Below are positions 35,293-47,676 of a stretch of 64,000 nucleotides of DNA, in pieces; within the stretch, counting starts at the first letter, position 1; every line of letters begins with the position of its first letter. The stretch lies in NCBI GenBank assembly GCA_021018995.1, contig CM037587.1, positions 5,644,866 through 5,708,865 of the forward strand, read 5' to 3'. The notes under the pieces are model-generated. The model did not search any database, was not told the DNA's origin, and worked only from the letters and a program-made list of their open reading frames with translations. This DNA comes from Chloranthus sessilifolius (taxonomy: Eukaryota; Streptophyta; Magnoliopsida; Chloranthales; Chloranthaceae). The translations under genes and the position numbers were made by a program.

Positions 35293-36460
35293 TCACACCC
35301 CATGAGGGATATAACTCTGAGAAGTCCATCGCTCAACGGTGACTCTAAGCATCCCCCTGTCACGAAAACCACCAATCTTATGCAGACCATGACCGATCAG
35401 ATTACGAACAACTTGAATAGGGATTTGCATATGCCCAAACTGACGCACACATCGGTTGGGACTATAAAGTTCAAAGCACGAAGCACTCACTAGAATCAAA
35501 GGGTCATTTCCAGCAATTCCCAAATCCCTACCTCTCAACCAAGTAGGTACCCATATCACGACCCCCGGCAAATCGATGTCATCAAAGATAGCCCGGTAGC
35601 TCACTAAACTTGTATCCTCCTTAACATTCGAAGGATATTTACGAGACACAAGGAGAGCATAAAGAACATGAAACAACAAAGGACTCCAAAGAAGAAAACG
35701 CCCACAAAGCCAGGTTTGTAAAAAGATCGGACAACCATCAAAACTTGTAACCCCATGGTGAACCCTCAACCATAAGCCTCTATACTGAAACACTAGGACA
35801 GCCGCAGAAAGGGGACGATGCTCGAGATTCCCTAACAAACAAAACAAAGCCATATGCTCCAAATCCAGAGTGCTCTTCCCATTCGAGAAAAGAAGCCCAC
35901 CACATAAACATGTCACAAGCGAATGCATAAACCAACGAAAACCTTGACTCCCCAACTCCACCCCCGCATAACGCCGCACATAACGGAACAAACCTTCCAG
36001 TCTAAGTTCATTAACTTCACCAATCTCATGAGGCACCATAGACATCCCAGTAAACCAAGAGAGCAAATCAGCAGCTTTGGGAGAACTATCAATGATCAAC
36101 ATTCGAAACAACTTGTCAACTTTCGTCTTCTCGGAACGAGGACCCATAATAATCTCAACTTTCGAAATCAAAGGAGTCAACTCCCCGCATTTGAAGAAGG
36201 TGTTCAATTCAGGACACCACCACTCGCAGGTAGCCTCAATAATATCCCAATCATCCCACACATGAATAAGATCAAGCAATTGCCTTTATCTTCAGCCTTT
36301 CCGACCATTCACGATGGACCGGGCACAATAACAGAACAAATTCATCCAAGTATTTCGGCGCAGCTGGCCGCGTTTGAAGGCGAACCAGAGTATGGAACTG
36401 ACGTAACTGATTGAAGACGTGACGAGACTAATCTAGAGTAAAAGGAAATCTGGAATTTTC
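35293..36460 (-). pseudogene. Antisense extra ORF of Tat-like copy 2
   Basis: A 328-residue open frame on the minus strand, from 36,279 (a TTG; no ATG is needed because the frame probably continues upstream) to 35,293. One frameshift near 36,285 would extend it to about 36,460 (WSERLKIKAIA). Motifs: LDLIHVWDDWDIIEATCEWW, CPELNTFFKCGELTPLISKV, LWSPLLFHVLYALLVSRKYP. It resembles the PMD/DUF7745-like extra ORFs that Tat-lineage elements often carry between integrase and the 3' LTR, sometimes in antisense. A Tat-like 3' region and LTR follow on the + strand, as expected. It is the longest uninterrupted non-pol frame in the window. Function unknown. Confidence 0.6.
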
Positions 36461-37994
36461 AAAAGGAATTTCACCTGGAAAAGCCATACCCCAAAAAGAA
36501 ATCAAATCAAGAAACTCCAAAAAATAAGGGATAATAATAAATGGCCCGCAAAAGCAGAAGGGATAATAATAAACTGCAGAAGAGATATTGGAAAAATCAA
36601 AAGAATAATCGAAGGCCAAAAGTAATCGAATTGGGAAAATCACAAAAGTGTAGGAAAATTATAAGAAACTAAAACAAATAAGAGAAATCAAGAAGACAAA
36701 ACACCATAAAATAACAAAAGACTTAAGAAAAGGGAAATTCACTCAAAACAATAAAGAAATTCGTCCAAAAATCACATATATAAAATAAGAGACCAAAACC
36801 TAGTAAAACTCCAATTAGAACTTCAAATTCAAATATGGGCAATTATACACTGCTTCGATAGTGCATAATTTGTTTTTCACGATAATTTAGGTGCATAATC
36901 TCGACTCCTGCAACCCCAATTATTCATTGTTTCGATAGTGCATAATTTGTTTTTTAAGATAATTTAAGTGCATAATCTTGAAAAAAAAATTAATAATAAT
37001 AGTAAAATGAGTTCACTAGCAAATGTCCCATCGCGTGACCCCCAACCAAAAAAATAAAATAAAATAATAATAATAATAATCATAAATAATAATAAAACAA
37101 AACAAAATTTCAAAAGTCCCATCGCATAACCAAAAAAAAAAAAAAAAATGATAATAACCCAGCTACCTCGTTCAAAAGACGGCCCCGCCAGCAACAAGCC
37201 AAGTAAGTAGTACTCCTTCACTTGATATTCCCAATAAAAATATAATTATTCTAATATTAAGTACCAAACAGTTTTCAAAACCCAACTCTCCCAATCATCA
37301 GTATACGCGAGAAGGTTAGGAGTATTCCGACATATCGAGTGTCTTGGCAACCAAACAAAGGTCGGTCCCCAAATCCCGTTCTGATGGATCTGCTCAACAA
37401 CATCTCGAGAGTCACATTTTTCGAGGTTTTTCACCGAATTGATCTTAAGTTAAAACTCAAATTTTCAAAACCCCCTATCTATCAAACTTTTTATCTCTCA
37501 TCACCCAAATTCGTTCTTTCCCTTGGAAAATTGAACACCGAGTATACTCAACTTTGAGAAATCACAAATGCCTACTGGAAAGAGACCCCTGACGCGTCAC
37601 TGGTGTGAGCAATGATGCGTCCAGCCTGACATGATCTGTGAAAACCTTCGCCATCCTATTACACCATCAATTATATTATATCTTGACATTCATCTGTGCC
37701 ACCCGTACTTCGTTTGTCTTTAACCCCTCCATTTGATTGCGATATGCAATAGGTCGTGATATACGATGGGAAGTGGCATGCACCCGTGGCTGTGGAAACA
37801 CCTCTCGATTGCTACCAAAAGGCCTCCAAATACTTCCCCTTTTCAGCTTGTGCCGAAAGATAAGAAAGCTAAGTAGTTTAAGTCAGCTCCTTGGTTCACA
37901 CTTGTGATTCCTCAAGGAACGAGAGGGCACCTCGAAGGGGTTTTCTGCTTCTTCGACACTCTTTCTCCACAAGAATGCGGCAAAGAGGGGCATC
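36461..37994 (+). repeat. 3' internal region of Tat-like retroelement, copy 2
   Basis: No gene. The GACATATCGAGTGTC-to-TGACATGATCTG block (about 37,325-37,640) and CACCTCTCGATTGCTACC (37,799) are collinear with 4,725-5,220 in copy 1. It also has A-rich simple sequence with TCCCATCGC phrases (37,027, 37,117). It leads into the LTR start at 37,995. Confidence 0.6.
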
Positions 37995-39932
37995 TGTAAA
38001 CACCCCGTTTTCGCCCCCTTGGAGTATACAAAACGTTCGGTCAACCATTGACCTTGCCCATGATTCCTAGAAAGGCCAGCCCTCTCCAAAAATCCTAAAC
38101 CCCCATAGTTTGGGAATTATACACCAAATACATAGCGTATAATTGAATTATGCGTTGGAATCCTAGCTCACAATTCGGACCCGACCCGGCCCTGATAGTT
38201 CCCAATTATATGCCTACAACTCAGCGTATAATTGATTTATGCGCCTGCCCGTCAGCGCAGAATTTGTCCAAATTGGACTAAGATCAAACTCTCCGCGAAC
38301 AGAACCATGTTTTGAATTATATGCATGATTCCATAAGTATAATTTGATTATGTGCCCCCTCATGTGCGTATAATTATTTCGTATTGGACTAGAACTGATC
38401 CTCCCCGGTTGGAGCCAATCATCCGGTCACCTCCCGGTCACTTGATCGACCTTTGTCGGATTATACGCTGGGGAACTAGAGTATAATTGATTATGCATTT
38501 GATGATCAATGCATAATTCGAATTATACGCCGGATTCTTGGCGTTTAATTGGCTGAGTACTATAAATAGGCCCTACCCCACACCTCTCAAAACAATAATT
38601 TTAGTGTACTTCGTTCAGTTACGTATTGCTATAAGAAAATTCAAGATTATTCTGAATGGGACAAGATTGAAGTAAATCTGTCTTAAGAATTATCTTCTCT
38701 AGAAATCTTAAGGGTAATCAAGCAGGTGGGGCTAGCCCACCGGCTCCGATTCTCGAAGGAGCATGAAAGTGAGAAAAAGGACCCCTGGGAAACCCTTGCT
38801 GAAATTATTAGCTTAGCGCCAATTAAATCCCTAACCTTTCTCAACATTTACAAGAGTGCCATTGCCTTGCCGATTTACCCAGGGGAGCTAACGGAGGGTA
38901 CCAGAGAACGGGGCCAATCCTCCTAACCACAACAGGCCACAGCCCCCTTTCTTAGGTAGACCCGATAAGAGTAGGAAACCAAACTAGATAACCTTAGGCA
39001 ACCCATAGTTGTTGAAGTTGGTAGGTTGACGTTTAGCATAAGAGTCCAACCCATACCCACACCCTATCCTCAAGTGATCAGTAATGTTCTACAACGTCGA
39101 TAAATCTGTAGATGGAGACCGCATCAACCCAGGTATACTCTATTTAGAATTCACTTATTCTAACACATTTTCGCAGCTGCACCTAATTATTTCCCCCTTC
39201 ATTACCTTATTGCTTTTCGCCAACCATTGCAAACAGAGTCCACTCGGGACCGACTTGGGCCACTCTCCAAGACTCGAAAGGGACCTAGAAAAGCGCATAC
39301 TAATAGACTGATAATCGCGATGGGACTCCTTTTGCTAAGGTTGCCCCAGTTTAATTAGTTTGATTTTTATTATTATTTTTTTCTTTATTTTTCTCACTCT
39401 TTTACACACACTTACACGCATACTAGATATCTACCAACCATTCTCTACTATCCTCTTCTGCTGTGTAAGGGACGATGTGATCATCTCTTCGGGGATTTGA
39501 TCTGGGGATCTTCCTACACTTCGGACCATCCAGCGGGCCTTGATTAGGAGCGGATTGTACTCACCCTCCTAACCCAAAGAATACCTGCATTCATGATGAG
39601 AAACTTAGGAACCTGAAGTGGAAGTGACTGCTATCTCCTTAGTTCCTGTACCCCTAAGAGTTTTTTAGAGCATATGAACATTTTCTAAAACCTCAAAATG
39701 TCAGGAATTTGTAAACTGAACCTAAAGAATAACGACCCACCATTATGGGGCTACTCCATTATGGGGTTACTGAGATAATCCCACATATGATTGTGGACCG
39801 TCTTACGACTTCGTCCAAAATCATCCCGAGATTAACGTGGTAGGTGAAGATATAGTCCTCACTCCTCCGAGCACCAGTAATAATAATCGAAGAGACAACG
39901 GCATTGGGTAAAACTACACTACCGAGTAAATC
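37995..39932 (+). mobile_element. Tat-like LTR copy 2 and adjoining sequence
   Basis: Starts TGTAAACACCCCGTTTTCGC. Imperfect palindromes of the GCGTATAATTGAATTATGCG type lie between 38,110 and 38,555, followed by a TATA box (TATAAATAGG, 38,561-38,570) and the GTGGGGCTAGCCCACC phrase shared with copy 1. Sequence after about 38,740 has no counterpart in copy 1, so the LTR 3' end is not located; part may be leader. No primer-binding site was found. Confidence 0.5.
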
Positions 39933-40094
39933 ATGGATCTCAATGTCAGCGCATTAAATAAAGGAGGAAAAGAAGCCAAAGACCTATTTCGAGGTTCGGC
40001 TGCCTTATATAAAGTTGTCATCGACCAACAGGACGGGGATAATCAAGAGCACCAAGATGTAGGGCACCAACGAGGGGAGAATAAGAGGGCATGC
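39933..40094 (+). other. Short unassigned segment
   Basis: A short open frame (MDLNVSALNKGGKEAKDL...) of unknown origin, between the Tat-like material and a gag-only-family LTR fragment that begins near 40,095. No domain recognised; probably retroelement debris. Confidence 0.2.
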
Positions 40095-40223
40095 GTCCTA
40101 AATTGTTGTAACTGGCCTCTTGTGAATCTATAAATAAGAGGGCCTGCATCCATGAATAATCATCCAAGGACTCTCGATTTAGCTGACAACTAAGATTGGG
40201 AAACCGAAAGATCAAAGTATAAT
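40095..40223 (+). repeat. Left part of a gag-only-family LTR split by chromovirus C
   Basis: TTGTAACTGGCCTCTTGTGA, then CTATAAATAAGAGGGC and GACAACTAAGATTGGG. This is the TATA-to-R part of an element 1-type LTR and is closest to the inverted LTR at 53,763-55,128. The ATAAT at 40,219-40,223 is one copy of the target-site duplication of chromovirus C. The LTR resumes at 53,222. Confidence 0.65.
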
Positions 40224-42709
40224 TATAATATCCCGAAAAAATTGCGTTAAACAGTGACCTCGGGATTCGTGCCTGATTGGTCACAAGTTTGACCAATTAG
40301 GAGATCAAGGGTTAACATAGAGTGTGATGAACGGACGAGATGTGATGGTTTGAGTAATTATGTGGTGTGTGATATGAATGAGAAGTTGCATACACCTACC
40401 GCGGTGTATGTGCTCAACACACAAGGAAGAGGAGAGATAAAAGGGTTTAATAACCCTAAATGTGTGTTTTTGGGTTGTTGAGAGAGGAGTAAAGAAGAGA
40501 GAGAGAGGAGTAAAGAAGATTAAATAAGAGTTATTGTGTGATTGGAGGGGGGATTCTAGCATTAAAGAGACCGATTCAACGCGAGGAATCCATTCAAGCA
40601 AAGGCTGGAACCCTAGCCTTTCCAACCACTCGATTGAAATCAATTTGAGATTGATTGAAGGTAAGATTTTTGTAGTTTAAATGCATGGATTAGAAGGGTG
40701 AATAGTGGCTAGAAATATTGTGAAATGTAGGACAAAGGTTTATAAAAATGGAAGGAAAAAGTAAGGGAAAAGATTGGGAAGAACATGTAAAAGTTAATCG
40801 AAATTGGGTTTCGATTAATCGAAATTGGCCAAGAAGTTGAAAAGTCAGAGGACCCCGATCTCGATTAATCGAATTGAGTTTCGATTAATCGACTTTGGAT
40901 TTCGATTAATCGAATTTGAAATCGATTGATCGACTAGGAACCCACAGTGAACTCCAGTGAAGAAAAGAATTGGGCTTGATGAAATCGACAAATCAAAATG
41001 AAGATTCGATTAATCGATTTGTAATTTCGATTAATCGATTTGGGATCGATTAATCGATTTTGGAAATTCGATTACTCGAATTGAGAATCGACAGGATAGA
41101 GTAGGGAATTTCGATTAATCGAATTGGGTTTCGATTAATCGAATGGAAATCTCGATTAATCGATTTGAGAATCGATTAATCGATATTGACTTTCGATTAA
41201 ATCGATTTTGGAAATCGATTAATCGACTGAGCTAGTTTTTGTTGACTTTTGAGTTTGACTTTAAGATTCTTGGAGGGTCTTGGACCTCCTTTATTGTATC
41301 TTTAGTGATGTGTCTCACATGTTATGTGGTACCATAGGTGGTACGTGTGAGCTAGTGCACAAGGAGCCACGTGGGACCTTGATGCATTGATCAAACGAAG
41401 ACTTGAGGTAGGGAACACCTTGAACATGTACTTTATTTTACAAGAGCATGTATGTAGTGATATAGAATTCAATTCAAAATGTCTTTATTGCTTAAGAATT
41501 GTGAAAAGTGTGTGTGCGTGACATCCATAAGAGTAATTATAATGAACCATCCCCAGGGGAAGAGGAAGTAAAGAGATAAGAGCATCAGGTGTGATGCAAA
41601 TAAATGGATACATCCCAGGGATGTATCCAAGATTGGATCATGTTTGATAGGGCCTAACTGATATAAGATAGCATATTTACACGGTGAATAACTATATGTA
41701 AGGCACCGATATTTTTGTTATTTGAGGTTTGATAGGGTACCCCACCGATGTGGCGGGATATCCACGACTGACACGGCAGGATATCCGTGACCGATACGGC
41801 GGCGAAACCGTAGGCCAGTGCGGAGGCTTATCCGTACACAGTAAGCACACCCCAGGGGTGTTGATTTGAGACAAGTGAAACCCCGCCACCAATCCCCAGG
41901 GGAAAGGGGCTTGGGTACTATATTGTATTCCCAGGGAATACGTTAAAAGTGTCTATATAGATGACGATGATGGGTATCTCATCGGGGCTCGATGCTATAT
42001 TGCTCGGGGATTACTTAAGTTGAAAGTTTAAGTTTTGCTTTAGGCCTTTTCAGCATCATTCATGAATAAATGAAAACATAAGTAATTACCAGTAAAATGC
42101 AATGCCCTTTAACTATTTTCATCAATAACTGCATAGACACATCATGCATGGCATATCATGGAATATATGTGAGTAATAATTTATATGTTCAACTGTGTTT
42201 TGTTCCCTATTGAGCTAGGATGTAGCTCACCCTATAGACTATACGTCGCAGGTCCACTACTAGCAGCTGCCGAGGCTTCAGGAGACGCTGACCCCGGTGA
42301 GTCGGACCTTGCGGCCGGCGAAGAGTTGGAGCCACCTCCTGAGGACTTCTTCTAGAGGACTCCGTTGTGCCGCTTTGAGGACTTTTTGATAAAGATTTGT
42401 ACAGCTTGGTATGTCAAGCCTTGTTTTGGTTGAACAATGTATATATTGGGTTTTGGGATTATTCTTTTGGGGCGAACCATCCGTGATGATTGCTATCATC
42501 GATGGTTCGGATCGGTTCTCCATTCATGCAGAGGCATGAGGGTAGAACTGTCTTTTGAGAAATGCTTTTATATAGATTTAAATTCTGCAGTTTCATTTAC
42601 TACTTCTTTTTGCTTGTTATACCAATGTTCCGTGCTTAGCTAAGGGGCACGGTCAAGATGATCGTGCTGATGGCACAGGTTTCGGGGTGCCGAAATCCGG
42701 GCTGTCACA
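40224..42709 (+). repeat. 5' LTR of chromovirus C
   Basis: It contains about a dozen exact TCGATTAATCGA palindromes plus variants between 40,794 and 41,226, then a GGATATCC block (41,751-41,800) shared with other chromovirus LTRs, and CTCGATGCTATATTGCTCG near 41,988. Its main differences from the 3' LTR are indels inside the palindrome array; elsewhere they are scattered point changes. Confidence 0.9.
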
Positions 42710-42710
42710 G

Positions 42711-42725
42711 TTGGTATCAGAGCCA
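42711..42725 (+). other. tRNA-iMet primer-binding site, copy C
   Basis: TTGGTATCAGAGCCA begins two bases after the 5' LTR end, complementary to the 3' end of initiator methionine tRNA and standard for plant chromoviruses. Confidence 0.9.
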
Positions 42726-42812
42726 TTTCTTTTAGCAATTCTGACAATCGTTCTTTTTGGTCAGAACATAGGGGCTTCTGCTAACGAAACTTTAGTTCAA
42801 ATGCAGCCGTAA

Positions 42813-44151
42813 ATGTCATCTAGAGGAAGAGGCCGATCAAGGGGAGGCCAGCAGAGGAGTCTACATAGTGGAGATCATTATATCTCTCCTACTAATAGAG
42901 TGCCTTTAGGAGGTACTGAGGCCCCAGGGGGCAGTAGTAGTAGACAGCATGATGAAGAGGATCGAGATTGTCAGGATCAAGATCTAAGAGAACAAGAGAG
43001 AGTGAGAGAAAGACAGGAAGATAGAGAGGAGCGACAAAGGATGATGCACACTATGGAGACTATGGCAGCTGCCATGGCACAACAAGCCGCATCCTTTGCA
43101 GCTCATGCGTCAAGAGAACAGCAGCCACCTACACCACAGGACTGTCTGCTGTGCCCTCATCCTTCTGAGTTTAGGAGGATGAGACCTCCTTCATTTTAGG
43201 CGGAGACACAATGGCGCTAAGAACGGCTTATGGAGATGGAGAAAGTCTTTAGCGGCGTCGACATGCACGGAAGATGAGAGTGTGAGATGGGCTTATATGT
43301 TGGATGGGAGGTGGGCCTTGGTGGAAGTCCGTGATACGGACTCGGCTCAGAGACCCCGAGTTGCCTTGGACTTGGGAGGAGTTTGTTGAGGAGTTCAACA
43401 AACAATATTTTCCTAAGTGGTGAGGAACCAACTTGAGATACAATTTTCTGATTAGTGCAAGGGAGAATGACGGTGAGAGAGTATGGGGTAGAGTTTCTCG
43501 ACTTTGCTTTGCTCCAGATTACGTCGCTCAAGTGATGAAGTCCAAGAGGTTTGACAAGGTTTGAAGCCGAGGTTGGGGAGGCGTAGCTCCATTTCGATTG
43601 AGGACCTATGAAGAGGTCATGAGCAAGGCGTTGGTTGTAGAGGAGGAGAACAATAATGAGATATAGACAAAGGGAAAAGCAGAGAGGAAATGAACAAGGA
43701 AGGGCGGGGACCTATGAACCGTGAACAAAAAGCGAGGTTCGTGGCCCAAAATTAGAGACCAGGCCAGGAGGTTTCGGAAGGCCGACGCAACAACAACACC
43801 AACAAAGGTTTCCACTACTTGCGTCGGGGAGACCTTTACGCTATGAGAGCCCTGCCATGTTCATCGGGCGCCACTATCACATTGTGGTTCTCAGATCGCT
43901 TTCTTCCAGACTGGAGACTTGCACAAAGTGTGGCAAGCCTCATAGAACGGTGGATTGCAGAGAGGGAACTAGGGGTTATTTTCGATGTGACAAGGTGGGC
44001 CACGTGATCAAGGATTGCCCCAAGACGGATAAAAGAAAGACGGTTTCAGTTGTAGCACCACGACCCATTCAAGCAAGGAAGCCGATCGTTCAGGGAAGAG
44101 CTTATGCAATCACTGCTCAGGAAGCAGGGAACGTGCATGACGTCATCCAAG
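42813..44151 (+). pseudogene. Frameshifted gag of chromovirus C
   Basis: ATG at 42,813 follows the primer site by about 90 bp; the first 128 codons are open (basic start MSSRGRGRSRGG, Glu/Arg-rich coiled stretch, EFRRMRPPSF). The capsid core is split over several frames (43,200-43,780). A zinc-knuckle region is open at 43,857-44,151 (CTKCGKPHRTVDC, CDKVGHVIKDC; the first Cys of the second knuckle reads Phe in a YFRCDK context). The frame ends DVIQ-G at the putative donor. The gene cannot make full Gag as written. Confidence 0.8.
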
Positions 44152-44319
44152 GTGAAACTCTTTTAAATTAAAGAAAATTTCTATTTCATTAAAATTTTAG
44201 ATAGAGAAGGTGCATGCATTAGGAATTGTATAGATTCTTTTTCTCAATACTAAATCTATATGTGAATTAAGGGTATAAATTGATGTGTAAATTATTGTAT
44301 GTATGTATGTATACTATAG
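44152..44319 (+). other. Putative intron between gag and protease, copy C
   Basis: GTGAAACTC donor after the DVIQ-G codon and CTATAG acceptor before GTACTTTAAC; 168 bp, AT-rich, phase 1. Read unspliced, gag gains ETLLN and stops at 44,169-44,171. Spliced, gag continues in frame into the protease (GTLTIYEKGC). Same position and phase as in copies A and B. Confidence 0.65.
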
Positions 44320-47300
44320 GTACTTTAACTATATATGAAAAGGGATGCTTTGTTGGATATGACGCTAGAGTGTTGATAGACCCAGGGTCTACCCACTCAT
44401 TCGTCACTCCACGTTTCGCCAAGAAGATGAAGATTGTTCTATTCGTGTCTATTCTATCTATTTGGAGAGTTAGTAGACACGGAGTTAGCTTGCAAATCCA
44501 TCATTGTAGCAGTTCGAGACCTAGAGGTGCACGAATTGGAAGCAAAGTTGATATTGTTAGACATGCAAAGGTTTGATGTGATCCTTGGCATGGACTGGTT
44601 GGCGCAGCATTGTGCAACTGTCGATTGCAAGAACAAGGTAGTCATTTTCAGACCCAACACAAGAAGATCATTTCGGTTTCAAGGAGTGAGGTCGTCATCT
44701 GTGCCACTGATCTCAGCAGTAAGGGCCGAGAAAATGATCAGAAAGGGTTGCAGTGGATACTTGGCTTTCTTAAAGGAGGACAAGGAAGAAAAGAACGTTT
44801 ACGAGATAGCATGAGCGAGACTTGCCACGGTTTCGGAAGAATTGTCTGGATTACCTCCAGAAAGAGAAGTAGAATTCGCCATCGACTTAGCACCGGGAAC
44901 GAAGCCTATTTCGAAAGCGCCATATAGAATGGCTCCTGCTGAGTTAAAGGAGTTGAAGGAACAACTGCAAGAACTTATGGACAAGGGGTTTGTTAGACCG
45001 AGCGTGTCTCCATGGGGAGCATCGGTCTTGTTTGTCAAGAAGAAGGATGAGTCAATGCGGCTATGCATTGACTATCGACAATTGAACAAACTCACTGTGA
45101 AGAACCGCTACCCTTTGCCTAGAATTTACGTTCTATTCGATCAACTGCAAGGAGCAAGGTATTTTTCCAAGATCGACCTGAGATCTGGATATCATCAGTT
45201 GCGAGTCAAGGCAGAGGACATCCAGAAGATAGCTTTCCGGATACGGTATGGACACTATGAATTCCTTGTGATGCCGTTTGGGTTGACGAATGCTCCGGCG
45301 TCGTTTATGGATCTGATGAACCGAGTGTTTAAACCACACTTGGACTCCTGCGTCGTAGTATTCATTGATGATATGTTGATATACTCCAAATCCAAGACGG
45401 AGCACGAAGAACATTTGAAGATTGCTCTACAGACGCTACGAGAACACCAATTGTCTGCCAAACTCAGCAAATGTGAGTTTTGGTTGGAAGAGGTTAGCTT
45501 TTTGGGACATGTCGTCTCAAAGCATGGTGTCACTGTAGATCCAGCAAAGATAGAAGCAGTGATTAAATGGGAGCAACCAAAGACCGTGACCGATGTCCGA
45601 AGTTTTCTGGGCTTAGCAGGCTATTATCGACGTTTCGTTGAGGGGTTTTCAAAGATATCGGGACCTCTCACAAAGCTGACACGAAAAGATTCAAGATTTG
45701 AGTGGAGTGAGGCATGCGAGAAGACTTTTCAAGAACTCAAAACGAAACTCACTTCGGCTCCAGTGCTAGCGATTCCTTCAGGCAGTGGAGGATACGCCGT
45801 GTACAGCGACGCATCATACAATGACCTTGGTTGTGTACTCAACCAACACAAGAAGGTGATAGCTTACGGATCAAGACAACTGAAAGAACACGAGAAAAAT
45901 TATCCGACTCATGACTTGGAACTAGCAGCTAGCTCATTTTGTAAGATTTGGAGACATTACGTATGGTGAGACTTTTGAAATTTTCACCGATCATAAGAGC
46001 CTCCGATACTGCATTTACGTAAAGAGCTCAACATGAGACAGTGCAGGTGGATGGAATTCCTCAAGGATTACGATTGCTCCATACAATACCATCCAGGCAA
46101 GGCAAATGTAGTAGCCGATGCATTGAGTCGGAAGGGTTTAGCTCAGTTAGCTTGTTTGGTTTTGGGTATGCACCGATGGAAATTATTGGAAGACCTGGCA
46201 TTCTACGATGCGAACATTGAGTCAAAAGCCACCGGATCCTTTTTGGCTAACATATCGGTAAAGCCAGTGATATTTGAGCATATCCACGATCTACAGATAA
46301 AAGATCCGGCATTAACAAAGATTCATCAAGACGTGAGTGAAGGCATCAGGTCGGACTTCTCAGTTAAAGAAGATGGTTCTTTATTGTTTAAGGGCCATCT
46401 ATGCATTCCGGACAATGCCGATCTAAGACGAACCATTCTTGATGAAGCCCATAAGTCAAATTATGCTGTCCACCCTGGTAGCACCAAAATGTACCAAGAC
46501 TTGAAAAAGAACTACTGGTGGAGAGGGTTGAAACAAGACGTGGCCAAATATGTGTCACAGTGTTTGACTTGTCAGCAAGTGAAGATTGATCATAGACATC
46601 CTGCTGGACTATTGCAACCTTTACCAATCCCAGAATGGAAGTGGGAATCGATCTCAATGGATTTCATTGTTGGATTGCCCCGTACTGCCAAGGGACACAA
46701 TGCCATTTGGGTCGTCGTAGACCGATTGACCAAATCAGCGCACTTTTTGCCGTATAATACTATGTATACGGCAGAAAGACTGGCAAACTTATACATGAAA
46801 GAGATCGTAAGGTTACATGGGATTCCAAGTAGCATAGTTTCAGATCGTGATCCACTATATACATCCAAGTTTTGGAAGAAATTTCAGGAAGGAATGGGAA
46901 CACGACTAGACTTTAGTTCAGCTTTCCATCCTCAAACTGATGGGCAGACAGAGCGAGTGAACCAAGTGATAGAAGACATGCTCAGAGCGTGCATGCTAGA
47001 TATGCAAGAATACTGGGACGAGTATCTACCATTGCTCGAATTTGCATACAACAATAGTTTCCAAACGAGCATTGGCATGGTTCCGTATGAAGCTCTGTAT
47101 GGACGACGATACAAATCACCCCTCAATTGGGAGGAAACAGGTGAGAAATTTATTTTAGGGCCAAAACTACTTGAAGACAACGCCACAGTCATTCGAATAA
47201 TTAGAGAAAGGCTGAAGTCAGCACAGAGTAGACAGAAAAGTTACGCCGACATGAAGCGGACTAGCGTCGACTATAAAGTGGGTGAGCACGTGTTTGTGAA

Positions 47301-47676
47301 AGTGTCACCTATGAAAGGCGTAATGAGATTTGACAAGAGCGGGAAGTTAAGCCCACGTTATGTTGGACCATTTAAAATTTTGGGATGCGTAGGTGAAGTT
47401 GCGTATCGCATTGGCTTACCACCGCTGTTTGATCGGGTACATAACGTTTTCCACGTATCAATGCTTAGAAAGTATGTAAATGATCCATCTCATGTGTTAG
47501 GAAAACAACCTATGGAGATGTGTGAGGACATGAGCATGATAGAGGAACCAGTGGAAATCTTGGATCGAAAGGAACAAGCATCACAGACTAAAGTGATTCC
47601 CTTAGTGCTTGTTCGGTGGAACAATCATCCAAAAGAAGAGGCTACTTGGGAACGAGAGGCCGATGTGAAAGAATAA
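44320..47676 (+). pseudogene. Chromovirus C pol: protease, RT, RNase H, integrase
   Basis: Protease: VLIDPGSTHSF near 44,370, then FDVILGMDWL; one frameshift near 44,440 and an in-frame TGA at 44,812-44,814. Reverse transcriptase (open 44,842-45,969): [19 protein letters not shown], then the catalytic [10 protein letters not shown] near 45,361. RNase [14 protein letters not shown] near 45,805; a compensated pair of frameshifts affects 45,966-46,032. Integrase (open 46,033-47,676): zinc-binding H-H-C-C ending CLTCQQVK, core Asp residues in SMDFIVGLP and VSDRDPLY, the DGQTERVNQ glutamate, a GPF motif, and a C-terminal chromodomain-like tail (VLVRWNNHPKEEATWERE). RT and integrase are long and well preserved; only a few lesions inactivate the polyprotein. 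Confidence 0.9.

Noticed and set aside
42278..42523. Minus-strand ORF repeated at 52,736-53,038
   Set aside because: Both lie at the same place in the two LTRs, so the repetition only reflects LTR identity.
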